Shown one piece after another: positions 53,468 to 63,875 of a stretch of 64,000 nucleotides of DNA (positions within the stretch are counted from its first letter, which is position 1; each line of letters begins with the position of its first letter). Where the stretch lies: the NCBI GenBank assembly GCA_024637035.1, contig JAGXFW010000009.1, positions 27,635 to 91,634 on the forward strand, in the 5' to 3' direction. This DNA is from Actinomycetes bacterium (GTDB taxonomy: Bacteria > Actinomycetota > Thermoleophilia > RBG-16-64-13). A program made the position numbers and the translations under genes. The notes below the pieces were generated by a model. It saw only the letters and a program-made list of their open reading frames with translations, was not told the DNA's origin and made no database searches.

Positions 53468-54861
53468 TGGAGCGGTCGATACGGAAGCTCTTTTGGTTCT
53501 TCACCGTGCTGTTCCTGGCGCTGATCGCCCAGCTCTCGTACTTGCAGGTGTGGGCCGCTCCTGAGCTGCGCACCCACGCCAACAACACACGCGCGGTCGA
53601 GAGCGAGATGCGGGTCGAGCGGGGGTCGGTGGTGTCGTCCGACGGGGTGCTCCTCGCGGGCAACCGCAAGGAGGGCGTCTACTTCTTGCGCGACTACCCG
53701 GTCGGAGACCTCGTGTCCCCCTGGCTTGGCTACTCGAGCCTGCGCTACGGCAGATCGGGTCTCGAGCGCGCCTACAATCTCGAACTGGCCGGCGAGACGG
53801 ACGCCCTGGTGGTGCGCAGTTACATCGACCTTCTCACCGGCAGGCCGCATCGGGGGGCCGACCTTGTTCTGACGATCGACAGTCGCGTGCAACGGGCGGC
53901 AGTCGAGGCCCTGGGCGGCGCTCCGGGCGCCGTGGTGGCCCTCGATCCGCGCACGGGCGCCGTGTTGGCGATGACCTCGTCACCCCGCTTCGATCCTCGA
54001 ACACTGGATGAGGATTGGGCGAGCCTGATAGAAGACGAGAGTCGGCCCTTGGTCGATCGGGCGGTGCAGGGTCTCTATCCGCCCGGGTCAGTGTTCAAGC
54101 TCGTGGTGGCCGCAGCCGGACTCGAGGAAGGGGTGGTGACACCGGGCACGATGTTCGAAGACGAGGGGTCATGGCTGGCCGGCGGTTACCGCGTATCCAA
54201 CAACGACGGCAAGGTGTTCGGGGAGCATGATTTCGCCGAGGCTCTCACTCGCAGCATCAACACCACATTCGCCAAGGTGGGGGTGGACCTTGGTGCGGAC
54301 ACGTTGGCTCGCTACGCGGCGGGTTTCGGCATCGGCAGTGCTCTGTCGTGGCGCCTCGGCGGGGCCGCGGGGTCCTTCCCGGCGCCGGCAGGTCTCGACA
54401 CGGCCCACGTGGCGCAGGCTAGTTTCGGTCAGGGCGAGGTGCTGGTCACGCCGCTCCAGATGGCTCTGATCACAGCGGGTATCGCAAACGGAGGCACGGT
54501 GATGGTGCCGTACCTCGTGGCGGAGGTGCGCGACTACAGCCAGATCGTTCTCGAGAAGACCGGCCCGACGAGAGCATCCTCCCCCATCTCGGAGGCGACC
54601 GCGGGCGAGGTGCGCGACATGATGGTGCAGGTGGTCGAGCGGGGCACGGGCACCGCCGCCGCGATCTCGGGGGTCGAAGTGGCCGGAAAGACAGGTACGG
54701 CGCAGGTGGAGGGCGGGGAGTCGCACGCCTGGTTCGTGGGCTTCGCTCCCGCCGACGACCCGACGATCGTGGTGGCCGTCTTGGTCGAGCACGGGGGCTC
54801 GGGTGGAGGTACCGCGGCGCCGATCGCCCGCGCCGTGCTGAGGGCGGGCCTGGAGAGGTGA
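53467..54861 (+). CDS. Class B penicillin-binding protein (PbpA/FtsI-like transpeptidase)
   Basis: 464 aa. One N-terminal helix (LFWFFTVLFLALIAQLSYL), a short dimerisation region and the transpeptidase domain with SXXK as PPGSVFKLVVA, SXN as RSINTTFAK and KTG as VAGKTGTAQVEGG. It cross-links peptide stems made accessible by the FtsW-type partner. ATG 53467 overlaps that gene's stop (TGATG); GTG 53464 is an alternative. The size is that of PbpA rather than the longer FtsI. Confidence 0.94.
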   Translation: MERSIRKLFWFFTVLFLALIAQLSYLQVWAAPELRTHANNTRAVESEMRVERGSVVSSDGVLLAGNRKEGVYFLRDYPVGDLVSPWLGYSSLRYGRSGLERAYNLELAGETDALVVRSYIDLLTGRPHRGADLVLTIDSRVQRAAVEALGGAPGAVVALDPRTGAVLAMTSSPRFDPRTLDEDWASLIEDESRPLVDRAVQGLYPPGSVFKLVVAAAGLEEGVVTPGTMFEDEGSWLAGGYRVSNNDGKVFGEHDFAEALTRSINTTFAKVGVDLGADTLARYAAGFGIGSALSWRLGGAAGSFPAPAGLDTAHVAQASFGQGEVLVTPLQMALITAGIANGGTVMVPYLVAEVRDYSQIVLEKTGPTRASSPISEATAGEVRDMMVQVVERGTGTAAAISGVEVAGKTGTAQVEGGESHAWFVGFAPADDPTIVVAVLVEHGGSGGGTAAPIARAVLRAGLER

Positions 54862-54997
54862 ACATGATCCGCGCGTGGGGCGATACTCTCCGCTCTGGTA
54901 CTATCCGTCGGAACGCGGTGTGGCACAGAGGCTACGTCGGACGGCTCCAGCGTGACGGCTGCCGGGTCGGATCAGCAAGTGAAGGTCGAGGGCGTAC

Positions 54998-57052
54998 GTG
55001 ATCGGACGGGTCATCGAGGAGAGGTACGAAGTCATCCGCAAGCTGGGCTCCGGCGGGATGGCGGATGTGTACCTTGCTCACGACGAGCATCTGGGTCGCG
55101 ACGTGGCGCTCAAGGTGCTTCACACTCGTTTCGCGAACGACGAGCAGTTCGTGGAGCGGTTCCGGCGTGAGGCCAGCAGCGCCGCGGGCCTGAACCACCC
55201 GAACATCGTCCAGATCTACGATCGGGGCCAGACCGCCGGCACCTACTTCATCGCCATGGAGTACCTCGAGGGCCGATCGCTCAAGGAGATAGTGGTGCGG
55301 TTCGCGCCGCTGCGCTCCGACCACGTCATCGCGATCACTTCGCAGATCCTTGAGGCGCTTCGTTTCGCCCATCGCAAGGATGTCGTACACCGCGATATCA
55401 AACCGCAGAACATCATCGTCGACGATGAGGGCCGCGTGAAGGTGACCGACTTCGGCATCGCCCGGGCTGGGAGCGCCTCGAGCATGACCGAGACCGGTTC
55501 GATCCTGGGCACGGCGCACTACCTCTCTCCGGAGCAGGCGCAGGGCAGCCAGGCCGAAGCGGCTTCCGACCTCTATTCACTCGGCATCGTCATGTACGAG
55601 ATGGCCACCGGGAAACTGCCGTTCAACGGAGACAACCCGGTAACCATCGCGATGCAGCACGTGAACGAACCACCCGTACCCCCTCGCTCGCTGGCACCCG
55701 ACTTGAACGAAGACCTTGAGAACGTGATCTTGCGCGCTCTTGCCAAGACGCCCGAACAGCGCTACCTCACCGCGGCCGCCTTCATGGACGACCTGTATCG
55801 CGTGCAGCGCGGGGAGTCGGTCCAGGCGCCGCCGCTCTTCAGGCGCGACCCTGCGGACGACCCGGGCTTCTCCGACGAACACACCCGCGTGATGAGTGGC
55901 ATGGGCATGGAGGATCGCACGCAGGCCTACCATGTCCCCGCCGACCCCACGCAAGTGCGACCCCCCGCAGGCCGATACCCGGTCGCCGAGCATGAAGATG
56001 ACCTATCGCTTGCTCCCCCGCCGCGTCGCAGCGCTTGGCCCTGGGTGCTCGTGGTGGCGTTCCTGATCCTCCTCGTGGGTGGCGTGTATATGATCGCCAC
56101 CACCCTCGGTGGGGGCGGAGACACTGTGGTGGTGGAGTCCCTCGTGGGCTTGACCCCGCAGGAGGCCGAGGAGAAGCTCGCTGCGGTCGGTCTGAAGCTG
56201 GAGATCAAGGGCGAAGAGAAGACCGACGAGTACGAGCCCGGTCGCATCGCGCGCCAAGACCCGAAGGTGGACGAGAAGCTCGAGCTCGGAGGCAGTGTGT
56301 CGGTGTGGCTGGCCGTGACCGGCGAGCAGGTGGCCGTGCCCGAACTCGTTGGCGAGAGCGAGGTGCAGGCGCTTGTGCTGCTCGGCCAACTCGGCCTGCA
56401 GGAGGACGTCAGGCGCGAGCCGTCCGAGGACCAACCCGAGGGGACTATCTTCCGCCAAGACCCTGAGGCGGGGGAGATGGTCTCCGTGGGTTCCGCGGTG
56501 GTGATCTACGTGAGCTCCGGCCCCTCCGGTACGCAGATCGACCTGCCCGATGTGGTCGGCCTCAGCCAGGAGCGGGCGCTCTCCCTTCTGGGGGACGAGT
56601 ATGGATTGACCGTCAAGCTCCTCGAGCGTGACTCCGACAAGGACGCCGGCGAGGTGGTCGAGCAGTTCCCGAAGGCCGGGCAGAAGGTGGCCGAGGGTTC
56701 CACGGTGACCATCTACGTGAGCAACGGTGCTCTCGTGCCCAAGATCTCGGTGCCGAACGTCATCGGTCTGTTCAAGGGTCCCGCCGGTGTGAAGCTCGGT
56801 GACGCGGGCCTGCGCGTGAAGGTGGTAGAGCAGCCTGAGGACGCCTACGAATCAGGGAAGGTGTTCGATCAGGATCCGCCGGCGGGCACGAAGGTCGAGA
56901 AGGGGTCCACGGTCACCATCATCGTGGCCAAGCCCCTGCCGACCACGACTTCGTCGCCCACCACGACCACGTCGAGCACGACCACGACGACGAACCCCCC
57001 CACCACATCGAGTACCGCCTCGAGCACGACCACCCCGACGTCGGCACCCTAG
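54998..57052 (+). CDS. pknB: Serine/threonine protein kinase with four PASTA repeats
   Basis: 684 aa PknB-type kinase. Kinase domain about 1-265 with Gly loop KLGSGGMADVYLAHDE, VALKVL, catalytic VVHRDIKPQNIIVDDEGR and TDFGIARAGSA. A juxtamembrane linker and one helix (VLVVAFLILLVGGVYMIATT, about 345-370) lead to four PASTA repeats beginning near VVVESLVG, VAVPELVG, IDLPDVVG and ISVPNVIG. They bind muropeptides or lipid II outside. The C-terminus is Thr/Ser/Pro-rich. GTG 54998 follows GAGGG. It ends the cluster. Confidence 0.95.
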   Translation: MIGRVIEERYEVIRKLGSGGMADVYLAHDEHLGRDVALKVLHTRFANDEQFVERFRREASSAAGLNHPNIVQIYDRGQTAGTYFIAMEYLEGRSLKEIVVRFAPLRSDHVIAITSQILEALRFAHRKDVVHRDIKPQNIIVDDEGRVKVTDFGIARAGSASSMTETGSILGTAHYLSPEQAQGSQAEAASDLYSLGIVMYEMATGKLPFNGDNPVTIAMQHVNEPPVPPRSLAPDLNEDLENVILRALAKTPEQRYLTAAAFMDDLYRVQRGESVQAPPLFRRDPADDPGFSDEHTRVMSGMGMEDRTQAYHVPADPTQVRPPAGRYPVAEHEDDLSLAPPPRRSAWPWVLVVAFLILLVGGVYMIATTLGGGGDTVVVESLVGLTPQEAEEKLAAVGLKLEIKGEEKTDEYEPGRIARQDPKVDEKLELGGSVSVWLAVTGEQVAVPELVGESEVQALVLLGQLGLQEDVRREPSEDQPEGTIFRQDPEAGEMVSVGSAVVIYVSSGPSGTQIDLPDVVGLSQERALSLLGDEYGLTVKLLERDSDKDAGEVVEQFPKAGQKVAEGSTVTIYVSNGALVPKISVPNVIGLFKGPAGVKLGDAGLRVKVVEQPEDAYESGKVFDQDPPAGTKVEKGSTVTIIVAKPLPTTTSSPTTTTSSTTTTTNPPTTSSTASSTTTPTSAP

Positions 57053-57092
57053 CGGCCGGCGCCGACGGGCGTCTCCTCGCGCGGCCGGCGCC

Positions 57093-57118
57093 GGATACTA
57101 CCGACGGATGCTACCGAC
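57093..57118. repeat. 13-bp tandem duplication spanning the LapA-like stop
   Basis: GGATACTACCGAC at 57093-57105 and GGATGCTACCGAC at 57106-57118. Each contains CTA, the minus-strand TAG; the second is the actual stop (57113-57111). Just upstream, GCGGCCGGCGCCG occurs twice (57052 and 57081), in the convergent gap after pknB. Confidence 0.9.
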
Positions 57119-57335
57119 GCGCGGCTTTGGCTACCCGCCGCTTGTTCGCGGCCGTGATCCACGACGCGAGGAACCCGGTGGCGAAAGCCAGCACGGCCGT
57201 CACCACAAGTACGATCACGAGCGACACATCGAGCTGCCAGAAGAGCAGACGTAGTCGAATCGCTTCGGTGTTCTGGACGATCACGATCAGCAGCAACACA
57301 GCCGGCACAAGCACGATCACGGCTCTCGGGTTCAC
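57111..57335 (-). CDS. LapA-domain small membrane protein
   Basis: 74 aa with two helices (RAVIVLVPAVLLLIVIVQNT and VSLVIVLVVTAVLAFATGFL) and a basic C-terminus, the pattern of DUF1049/LapA proteins. GTG 57335 has AGGAGG seven bases upstream; a longer open frame to 57581 overlaps the divergent kinase region. Function in envelope assembly is inferred from the family only. Confidence 0.82.
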   Translation of the reverse strand: MNPRAVIVLVPAVLLLIVIVQNTEAIRLRLLFWQLDVSLVIVLVVTAVLAFATGFLASWITAANKRRVAKAARR

Positions 57336-57572
57336 CGAACGGCCTCCTACCTCAATAGTGGGGGAGTGTTCCCGCAGTTGGGCTTCGACCTCACCTCGGG
57401 TTCCGGGCGCACCTGCCCGGTTCTGGCCTTCATCATGCCCCGGAAGTATAGTATGTGCCGGGTTCGAGCAGCTCTTCTCAAGCACGAGCGTGACGATGGT
57501 CAGGATGTCACGATATCGCACTGGGGGAATCGTGAATCTGGGAACTTGGCGGGGGGCGACGGTGCGCGCGAG

Positions 57573-60113
57573 ATGACCCAAGGACCATCCTTCGCCTTGG
57601 CGTTCTCCGTCGTCGCGCTCATTCGGTTGGTGGGGGCGGCCGTGGCCCTCGACCTCTATCTCAGGTTCAGGGCCGGCCGGTACCTGCTGCTCCTCACCGG
57701 CTGGCTGGTCTATGGCCTCTCGGCCTTCGTGGCGCTGGTCTGGCGCGACTCGGCGGCGGCGCAGTTCGTCTACCCATTCGCCGCAACGCTGGGCCTCTAT
57801 CTGTTCCTCGAGGTCGTGCTCGCGTTCTTCGACAAGTCCGATCGGCGTCGGCTGGTGATCGTTCCGCTCGCCCTATTCGTTCTCTTCCTGCTTCTGCGGC
57901 AGGTGGTGGGAGAAGGCTACGGCGTTGCGGCCCCCGCGATCCAGACGCTCCTCCTCGTGGGTAGTGGTGCGATCGCGATCGCGAATCGTCGGCGCTTGCA
58001 CGAGGCCATGGGCTCGAGTCTGTACTGGCTCGTGGCGATCTTCGTGATCGGCGCTCTGCACGCGGTGGGCTACGTATCCGTCTACCGGCAGTCGGCCGAG
58101 ATGAGCGTCGCTCCGATGGCGGTGACCGCGTTGCTCGGGGTGGTGGGGGTGGTGTTCTTCATCCATCTCGAGCACGGGGTCGTTCTGAGGCGGCAGATAT
58201 CGGTGGTAGAGCGCATGAGTTCCTTCATGGCGGGCCTGGATGCCGTCATCCTCGAATCGGACCTTGACGCGATCTACCGGGTCGCGGGGCAGACCGAGCG
58301 CATCCTCGGCTACTCGGTGGATGATTGGTTCGCGCACGAGGGCGGAGCGATCGGCTTCTGGCGCGATCATTTGCACCCCGATGACCGCGCGGGCACCATC
58401 GCGGAGAGTGATCGCAACACCATGGCCGGACTCGACCATGTGCTCGAATACCGGATGCTGGCTCCGGGAGGGCGGGTCGTGTGGATACGTGACCACGTGA
58501 CGGTGGAGACCCTGCCTGGCGGCGCGGCCCTCGAGAGGTCGGTCCTGGTGGACGTGTCGCAGCAGAAGCTCGCGGAGGTGGAGCTGGCAAGGAGCGAGTC
58601 CAGACTCCGCGCCCTCGTCGATTCCTCGGTGGACCATATCTTCATCTTGGACAGGACCGGGCGATATCGGGACACCAACCAAAGATTGGCTCATGTCGGT
58701 CTGGACGAAGACGACCTACTGGTTGGAAGGACGCTGGAAGACGTGTACCCGCCCGCCCTCGCCCACGAGTACCGCGCCGCGTTCGATCGGGTGATCAAGA
58801 CGGGCGAGCCGGTGTCGTTCGACCACGTTCTGGGCGACCCGCCAGAGGAGCAGTTCCACCAGGACACGCTGTACCCCGTGCTCCAAGATGGAGCGATATG
58901 GGCTGTCGGTGGCATCTGTCACGATGTCACCGACCGTCGTCGACTCGAGCAGGATTTGTTCCGCTCGCAGAAGATGGACGCCATCGGTCGGCTGGCCGGC
59001 GGTGTGGCCCACGACTTCAACAACTATCTCACTGCCATCCTCGGCTACTCGGAGTTCCTGGCATCCTCCTTCGAACCCGACGACCCCCGACTACTCGATG
59101 TCGATGAGATACAAGCCACGAGTGAGCGCGCCGCTGCGCTCACCCGCCAGTTGCTCGCGTTCGGAAGACGCCAGATGACACAGCCGGCCCTGCTGGATCT
59201 GGGGGCTCTGGTGGCCGCCATGGAGCAGATGCTGCGTCGTTTGATGCGCGAGAACGTGGCTCTATCGATCAGAGCGGATGACGATCTCTGGTCGGTGAAA
59301 GCGGACCCCGCCCACATCGAGCAGGTGCTGGTCAATCTCGTGGTGAACGCCGCGGAGGCCATGCCTGACGGCGGCAATATCACCGTAGCGGTGGAGAACA
59401 CTCAGATCGGTGGTGCCGATCTGCCAGGCCTTGGCTCAGATGCACGCACGGGCAAGTTCGTGCGATTGTCCGTGGTGGACACCGGCGTCGGGATGGACGC
59501 CGACACCCTGTCGCACGTATTCGAGCCGTTCTTCACCCGGCGAGCGGAGGAGCGCGGCACCGGGCTGGGTCTGGCCACGGTACATGGGATAGTCGCCCAG
59601 GCAGGCGGCTTCACTTCGATCGACAGCAAGGTAGGCATCGGCACTATATTCGATGTCTACATCCCGAGGGCTTTCGGAGCGATCAAGGGCACGACGACGG
59701 ACCGGGGGAGGGCACGGCCGGCCGGCGGCACCGAGACCATCCTTGTTGCCGAGGATCATCCGCAGGTCCGCGCGCTGGTCATCCGCTTCCTCGCAGCTGC
59801 CGGCTACTCTGTGCTCGAGGCGGGGACAGGCGAAGAGGCGATCCGACTCGCCGACCGGAGCACGGAGACGGTCGATCTGCTGCTCTCGGATCTCGTGATG
59901 CCCGGCACGACAGGCCTGGAGCTCATGAAGCGCGTTCTCGAAGCGCACCCGGCTGCGGGAGTGGTGTTCATGTCTGGCTACACTCCCGACGAGAAGCTGC
60001 GCGCACAGATCGAGGAAGGCGGGGCTTTTGCCTTCCTCGCCAAACCCTTTTCGCCCGAGGAACTCCTCGACATGGTGCGAGCGAGGCTCGACTCGAGACC
60101 CGGCGCGGGCTGA
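57573..60113 (+). CDS. Hybrid sensor histidine kinase with receiver domain
   Basis: 846 aa. Seven or so N-terminal helices (about 5-215), two PAS domains (about 230-365 and 370-470), HisKA with His480 in GGVAHDFNNYLTAILGYSEF, HATPase with VNLVVNAAEAMPDGGNI and GTGLGLATVHGI, and a C-terminal receiver with Asp773 (LLLSDLVMPGTTG). The membrane domain has no obvious ligand-binding loop. No response regulator or output gene is adjacent. The start is ATG 57573; an upstream extension to 57366 is unlikely. Confidence 0.92.
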   Translation: MTQGPSFALAFSVVALIRLVGAAVALDLYLRFRAGRYLLLLTGWLVYGLSAFVALVWRDSAAAQFVYPFAATLGLYLFLEVVLAFFDKSDRRRLVIVPLALFVLFLLLRQVVGEGYGVAAPAIQTLLLVGSGAIAIANRRRLHEAMGSSLYWLVAIFVIGALHAVGYVSVYRQSAEMSVAPMAVTALLGVVGVVFFIHLEHGVVLRRQISVVERMSSFMAGLDAVILESDLDAIYRVAGQTERILGYSVDDWFAHEGGAIGFWRDHLHPDDRAGTIAESDRNTMAGLDHVLEYRMLAPGGRVVWIRDHVTVETLPGGAALERSVLVDVSQQKLAEVELARSESRLRALVDSSVDHIFILDRTGRYRDTNQRLAHVGLDEDDLLVGRTLEDVYPPALAHEYRAAFDRVIKTGEPVSFDHVLGDPPEEQFHQDTLYPVLQDGAIWAVGGICHDVTDRRRLEQDLFRSQKMDAIGRLAGGVAHDFNNYLTAILGYSEFLASSFEPDDPRLLDVDEIQATSERAAALTRQLLAFGRRQMTQPALLDLGALVAAMEQMLRRLMRENVALSIRADDDLWSVKADPAHIEQVLVNLVVNAAEAMPDGGNITVAVENTQIGGADLPGLGSDARTGKFVRLSVVDTGVGMDADTLSHVFEPFFTRRAEERGTGLGLATVHGIVAQAGGFTSIDSKVGIGTIFDVYIPRAFGAIKGTTTDRGRARPAGGTETILVAEDHPQVRALVIRFLAAAGYSVLEAGTGEEAIRLADRSTETVDLLLSDLVMPGTTGLELMKRVLEAHPAAGVVFMSGYTPDEKLRAQIEEGGAFAFLAKPFSPEELLDMVRARLDSRPGAG

Positions 60114-60120
60114 GCCCGCG
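60104..60120. terminator. Hairpin with the histidine kinase stop codon in its loop
   Basis: CGCGGGC at 60104-60110 and GCCCGCG at 60114-60120 are perfect reverse complements around TGA, the stop codon. A degenerate copy of the GGCTGAGCC core lies at 60133-60141. No T-tract follows. Confidence 0.4.
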
Positions 60121-60170
60121 CGGTCGGCTCTCGGCTGAGCCGGTCGGTTAGCGACCCGGCGCTCCGGTCG

Positions 60171-60680
60171 CTAGAACCGGTTCCACGAGACGAGGTCTTC
60201 CAGGAGCCCACGTTTCTTGGGGCGGGCGCTGTCTGCCGGGTAGCCCAGAGGGGTCAGCGCCACCGGTAGAGCGTCATCGGGAAGGTCGAGGATCTCGCTG
60301 ACCGCGTGAGCGTCGAAGTCGGCGATCCAGCAGGTGCCCAGGCCGAGTTCGGCGGCCTGCATGATCAGGTGGTCCATGACGATGGCCACATCGACGTCGT
60401 TGTAGTTCTTGCCGTCGGCCCGCACCCAGTTGCGGTCGGGGAATCCGACGGCGACGATGATCACGGGCGCCGTGTAGAACCACTCGCGATGGTACGCGGC
60501 CTTCATCTCGGAACGGAGCACGGGGTCGGTGATGACGACGATACGGAATGCCTGACGGTTCGCGGCGGTCGGAGCCAGGCGTGCCGCCTCGAGCACCCGA
60601 AGGAGCTTGTCCTTCTCGACTTCGCGCGGCTGGTAGCTGCGCGAACTGTAGCGCTCCTGCACGAGTCGACTGAAGTCCAT
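60171..60680 (-). CDS. Nitroreductase-family flavoprotein
   Basis: 169 aa FMN-dependent oxidoreductase. N-terminal [20 protein letters not shown] gives the Arg-Ser-Arg phosphate site, followed by [40 protein letters not shown] and the C-terminal [20 protein letters not shown]. Short members reduce nitroaromatics, quinones or flavins; the substrate is not evident. It is divergent from glyQ. Confidence 0.92.
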   Translation of the reverse strand: MDFSRLVQERYSSRSYQPREVEKDKLLRVLEAARLAPTAANRQAFRIVVITDPVLRSEMKAAYHREWFYTAPVIIVAVGFPDRNWVRADGKNYNDVDVAIVMDHLIMQAAELGLGTCWIADFDAHAVSEILDLPDDALPVALTPLGYPADSARPKKRGLLEDLVSWNRF

Positions 60681-60856
60681 GCCGCTTTACCCCCTGTTGC
60701 CGGTATATTGAGCGCGGTGCGTCGCGTGTGGTCGGAGAGAGGCTCCCCATGTGGCATCCGTTCCCCGGGAGCGTCCGACCTACTCCCCGGCGGAGGGGAT
60801 GTTACAATCGCCTCCCCCCCCGTGGGCGCCCGGAAACCGGCATGCGAGAGGTCGTC

Positions 60857-61786
60857 GTGAGCACAGAGAGACCCACGTTCCAAGATGTCCTCCTCGGCCT
60901 GGAGAGCTTCTGGGCCGATAGGGGTTGCGTGATCTGGCATCCCTACCACACCGAGGTGGGGGCTGGCACCTTCAATCCCGCCACCTTCCTGCGCTCCCTG
61001 GGCCCCGACCCGTGGAACGTGGCATACGTCGAGCCCTCGATCAGACCTACCGACGGCCGCTACGGCGAGAATCCCTATCGGCTCGGTCACTACTATCAGT
61101 ATCAGGTGATCCTCAAGCCGGCGCCCGACGACATCCAAGATCTATACCTTGCCTCCCTCGAGCACCTGGGCTTCCGGCTCGCGGAGCACGACGTGCGCTT
61201 CGTGGAAGACGACTGGGAGTCGCCGACCCTCGGCGCATGGGGCCTCGGTTGGGAGGTCTGGATCGACGGCATGGAAGCCACGCAGTTCACCTACTTCCAA
61301 CAGGTGGGCGGCATCGACCTCGACCCGATCAGTGTGGAGCTCACCTACGGCACAGAACGACTGGCCATGTACCTACAGGGTGTCAGCAGCGCTTTCGACC
61401 TCGAGTGGGTCCCCGGAGTCAGCTACGGCGACGTGCACCGGGTGAACGAAGCCCAATGGTCCGCCTACAACTTCGATACGTCCAACGTGTCCATGCTGCA
61501 ACGTCACTTCACCGACTACGAGCAGGAGTGCGAGAGCTGTCTTGCCCGCGGGTTGGTCATGCCGGCGTACGATTTCGTGCTCAAGTGTTCTCACACGTTC
61601 AACCTGCTCGATGCCCGCGGCGCCATCAGCGTCACCGAGCGCACCGGCTACATCGCCCGGGTGCGCAATATCGCGCGGCGTGTGGCCGAGCTCTACGTGG
61701 TGCAGCTGGAGGAGCGGCGCGCCGAGTCGAGCCCGCACACCGGCTCCACCTCCGACGTCGCTTCCGCGAGCGGGAAGGAGGCCTGA
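60857..61786 (+). CDS. glyQ: Glycine--tRNA ligase, alpha subunit
   Basis: 309 aa catalytic subunit of the bacterial (alpha-beta)2 enzyme. Sequence: [60 protein letters not shown] and [23 protein letters not shown] 60857 has GAGAGG five bases upstream; ATG 60842 is in frame but poorly preceded. A TACAAT at 60803-60808 is a possible -10. No T-box consensus is present in the leader. It precedes glyS by one base. Confidence 0.95.
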   Translation: MSTERPTFQDVLLGLESFWADRGCVIWHPYHTEVGAGTFNPATFLRSLGPDPWNVAYVEPSIRPTDGRYGENPYRLGHYYQYQVILKPAPDDIQDLYLASLEHLGFRLAEHDVRFVEDDWESPTLGAWGLGWEVWIDGMEATQFTYFQQVGGIDLDPISVELTYGTERLAMYLQGVSSAFDLEWVPGVSYGDVHRVNEAQWSAYNFDTSNVSMLQRHFTDYEQECESCLARGLVMPAYDFVLKCSHTFNLLDARGAISVTERTGYIARVRNIARRVAELYVVQLEERRAESSPHTGSTSDVASASGKEA

Positions 61787-61787
61787 G

Positions 61788-63875
61788 ATGGCACGCGACT
61801 TCCTGCTCGAGATAGGTGTGGAGGAGCTCCCGTCTTCGGCCTGCGCCGCTGTGCTGCGACTGCTCCCGGAGCGCGCAGCCGGCCTGTTCGCCGCCGCCGA
61901 CATCGACCTCGCGCCCGGTTCGTTGCGTGTCATGGTGTCGCCGCGCCGCATCGCAGTCCTGGTGGAGGCGATGCCCGAGATGCAGTCGCCCCGCGAGAAC
62001 GCCCAGCGCGGACCCTCGGTCGAGGCGGCGTTCGACGCCCAGGGAGTCGCCACACCCGCCGCCGCCGGCTTCGCCCGCGCCCGGGGTGTGGCTGTTGAAG
62101 GCCTGCAGGTGCGCGAGGAGAACGGTCGCAGCTTCGTGTTCGCGGTGTCCCGCTCCGGAGGGCTGCCCACTTCTGAGCTCCTGCCCGAGATCTGCTCCAA
62201 GCTCGTGCGCGAGATGTACTTCCCGAAGAACATGCGCTGGGGGTCGAAGGACCTCCGCTTCTCCCGCCCGATGCGTTGGCTCGTGGCCCTGTTCGGCGAC
62301 GACGTGGTGCCGTTCGAAGTGGCCGGTGTCGGGTCGGGTCGCGCCACCCGCGGACACCGCTGGCTCGGTACCGACGTGCAGGTGGCGTCGCCTGCCTTCT
62401 ACGTGGAGACCATGCGCTCGGTGAAGGTGATGGTGGACCACGTGGAGCGGGAGGCCTTCCTGCGCGCGGAGCTCGACCGGCTCGCGGGCGAGCGAGGCCT
62501 CGCCTGGGCCGATCCCATGGACAAGCTGCATGAGGTGCTCTACTTGGTGGAGTGGCCCTCAGTGCTGTGGGGGTCCTTCGACGAGCAGCATCTGCGGCTT
62601 CCCGAGGACGTGCTCGTAACCGCCATGCAGTCGCACCAACGGTACTTCCCGCTCCTCGATGCCGACGGCGCGCTCGATTGCACCTTCCTGTACGTCTCGA
62701 ACGGCGACCCAGCCTATGCCGAGCAGATCACGGTGGGCAACGAACGGGTGTTGCGGGGACGCATCGAGGATGCTGAGTTCTCGTTCGACAAAGATCTCGC
62801 CATGGGTTTGGAGCACATGGTCACCGGGCTCGACCGAGTGGTGTTCCACGTGAAGATAGGGACGATGGCCGACAAGACCTCCCGGCTCGTAGCCCTGACG
62901 CGGCACATGGCCGATGCTACCGGTGTCACCGGCGACGCGGCCGCCCACGCCCTGGAGGCGGCGCGGCTGGCCAAGGCCGACCAGGTGTCGGTCATGGTGC
63001 GCGAGTTCGCCGACCTTGAAGGTGCGATGGGGGAGACCTACGCCCGCATCGAGGAGTTCCCCGCCGATGTGGCTCAGGCCATACGCGAGCAATACCTGCC
63101 CGACGCGGCCGGAGGCGATCCGCCTCGCACCGTCGCCGGGGCGCTGTTGGCCACGGCCGAGAAGGTGGATAACGTGGTGGCGGCCTTCGCCTGCGGCGAA
63201 CCTCCGTCCGGCTCCAAGGACCCATACGGTCTGCGCCGCGCCGCCATGGGCATCGTGACGATCTCGTTCATACATGGCTTCGAATACGATGTTCGCGCTT
63301 TGGTCGGCGCAGCGTACGCGCAGCTCGAGCGTTTCCCCGGGCTGGTCGGCGCGGAGCAGGTGGTCGCCGAGGCCACCGAGTTCATCAAGGAGCGTCTGGC
63401 CAAGTTCCTCGCCGACAACGGCATCGCGCGCGATACGGTCGAGGCAGCCATTCCTACATCCGATGTGATCGCCGTGGTGCGCAAGCGTGCGGCGGCCCTG
63501 GATGCGTTCCGGGGGACCGAAGGCTGGGACGATCTAGTGGTCACGGCTACCCGCCCGTCGAACCTGGCCAAGAAGCTGCCCGAGGACGCGGCGGGGGAGC
63601 CAGTGGACCCCTCTCTCTTCCAGGAAGACGCGGAGGCAACCCTGCACGAAGCGTGGCTGGCGGTCGACGCCCGCACGGCAGAGCTCTCCTCAGCGGGTGA
63701 GCACTACGACGTACTGGTGGCACTCGCCTCGCTGCGGCCGGCGGTCGATGGCTTCTTCCAGGACGTGCTCGTGATGGCCGACGATGAGGCGGTGCGGTTG
63801 AACAGGCTGCGCCTCTTGGCATCCGTCGCCCGCACCGTGCGGCGCGCGGTCCACTTGGAGCTTCTTCAGGGCTAG
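61788..63875 (+). CDS. glyS: Glycine--tRNA ligase, beta subunit
   Basis: 695 aa beta subunit that binds tRNA. N-terminus MARDFLLEIGVEELPSSACA, central FPKNMRWGSKDLRFSRPMRW and LVTAMQSHQRYFPLLDADGA; the HD-like region (DKTSRLVALTRHMADATG) and the C-terminal anticodon-binding domain are full length. ATG 61788 has AAGGAGG seven bases upstream and follows the glyQ stop by one base. Confidence 0.95.
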   Translation: MARDFLLEIGVEELPSSACAAVLRLLPERAAGLFAAADIDLAPGSLRVMVSPRRIAVLVEAMPEMQSPRENAQRGPSVEAAFDAQGVATPAAAGFARARGVAVEGLQVREENGRSFVFAVSRSGGLPTSELLPEICSKLVREMYFPKNMRWGSKDLRFSRPMRWLVALFGDDVVPFEVAGVGSGRATRGHRWLGTDVQVASPAFYVETMRSVKVMVDHVEREAFLRAELDRLAGERGLAWADPMDKLHEVLYLVEWPSVLWGSFDEQHLRLPEDVLVTAMQSHQRYFPLLDADGALDCTFLYVSNGDPAYAEQITVGNERVLRGRIEDAEFSFDKDLAMGLEHMVTGLDRVVFHVKIGTMADKTSRLVALTRHMADATGVTGDAAAHALEAARLAKADQVSVMVREFADLEGAMGETYARIEEFPADVAQAIREQYLPDAAGGDPPRTVAGALLATAEKVDNVVAAFACGEPPSGSKDPYGLRRAAMGIVTISFIHGFEYDVRALVGAAYAQLERFPGLVGAEQVVAEATEFIKERLAKFLADNGIARDTVEAAIPTSDVIAVVRKRAAALDAFRGTEGWDDLVVTATRPSNLAKKLPEDAAGEPVDPSLFQEDAEATLHEAWLAVDARTAELSSAGEHYDVLVALASLRPAVDGFFQDVLVMADDEAVRLNRLRLLASVARTVRRAVHLELLQG

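Noticed and set aside
60681..60856. T-box or glycine riboswitch before glyQS
   Set aside because: No AGGGTGGNACCGCG-like antiterminator sequence or paired glycine aptamer motifs were found; only a possible TACAAT -10.
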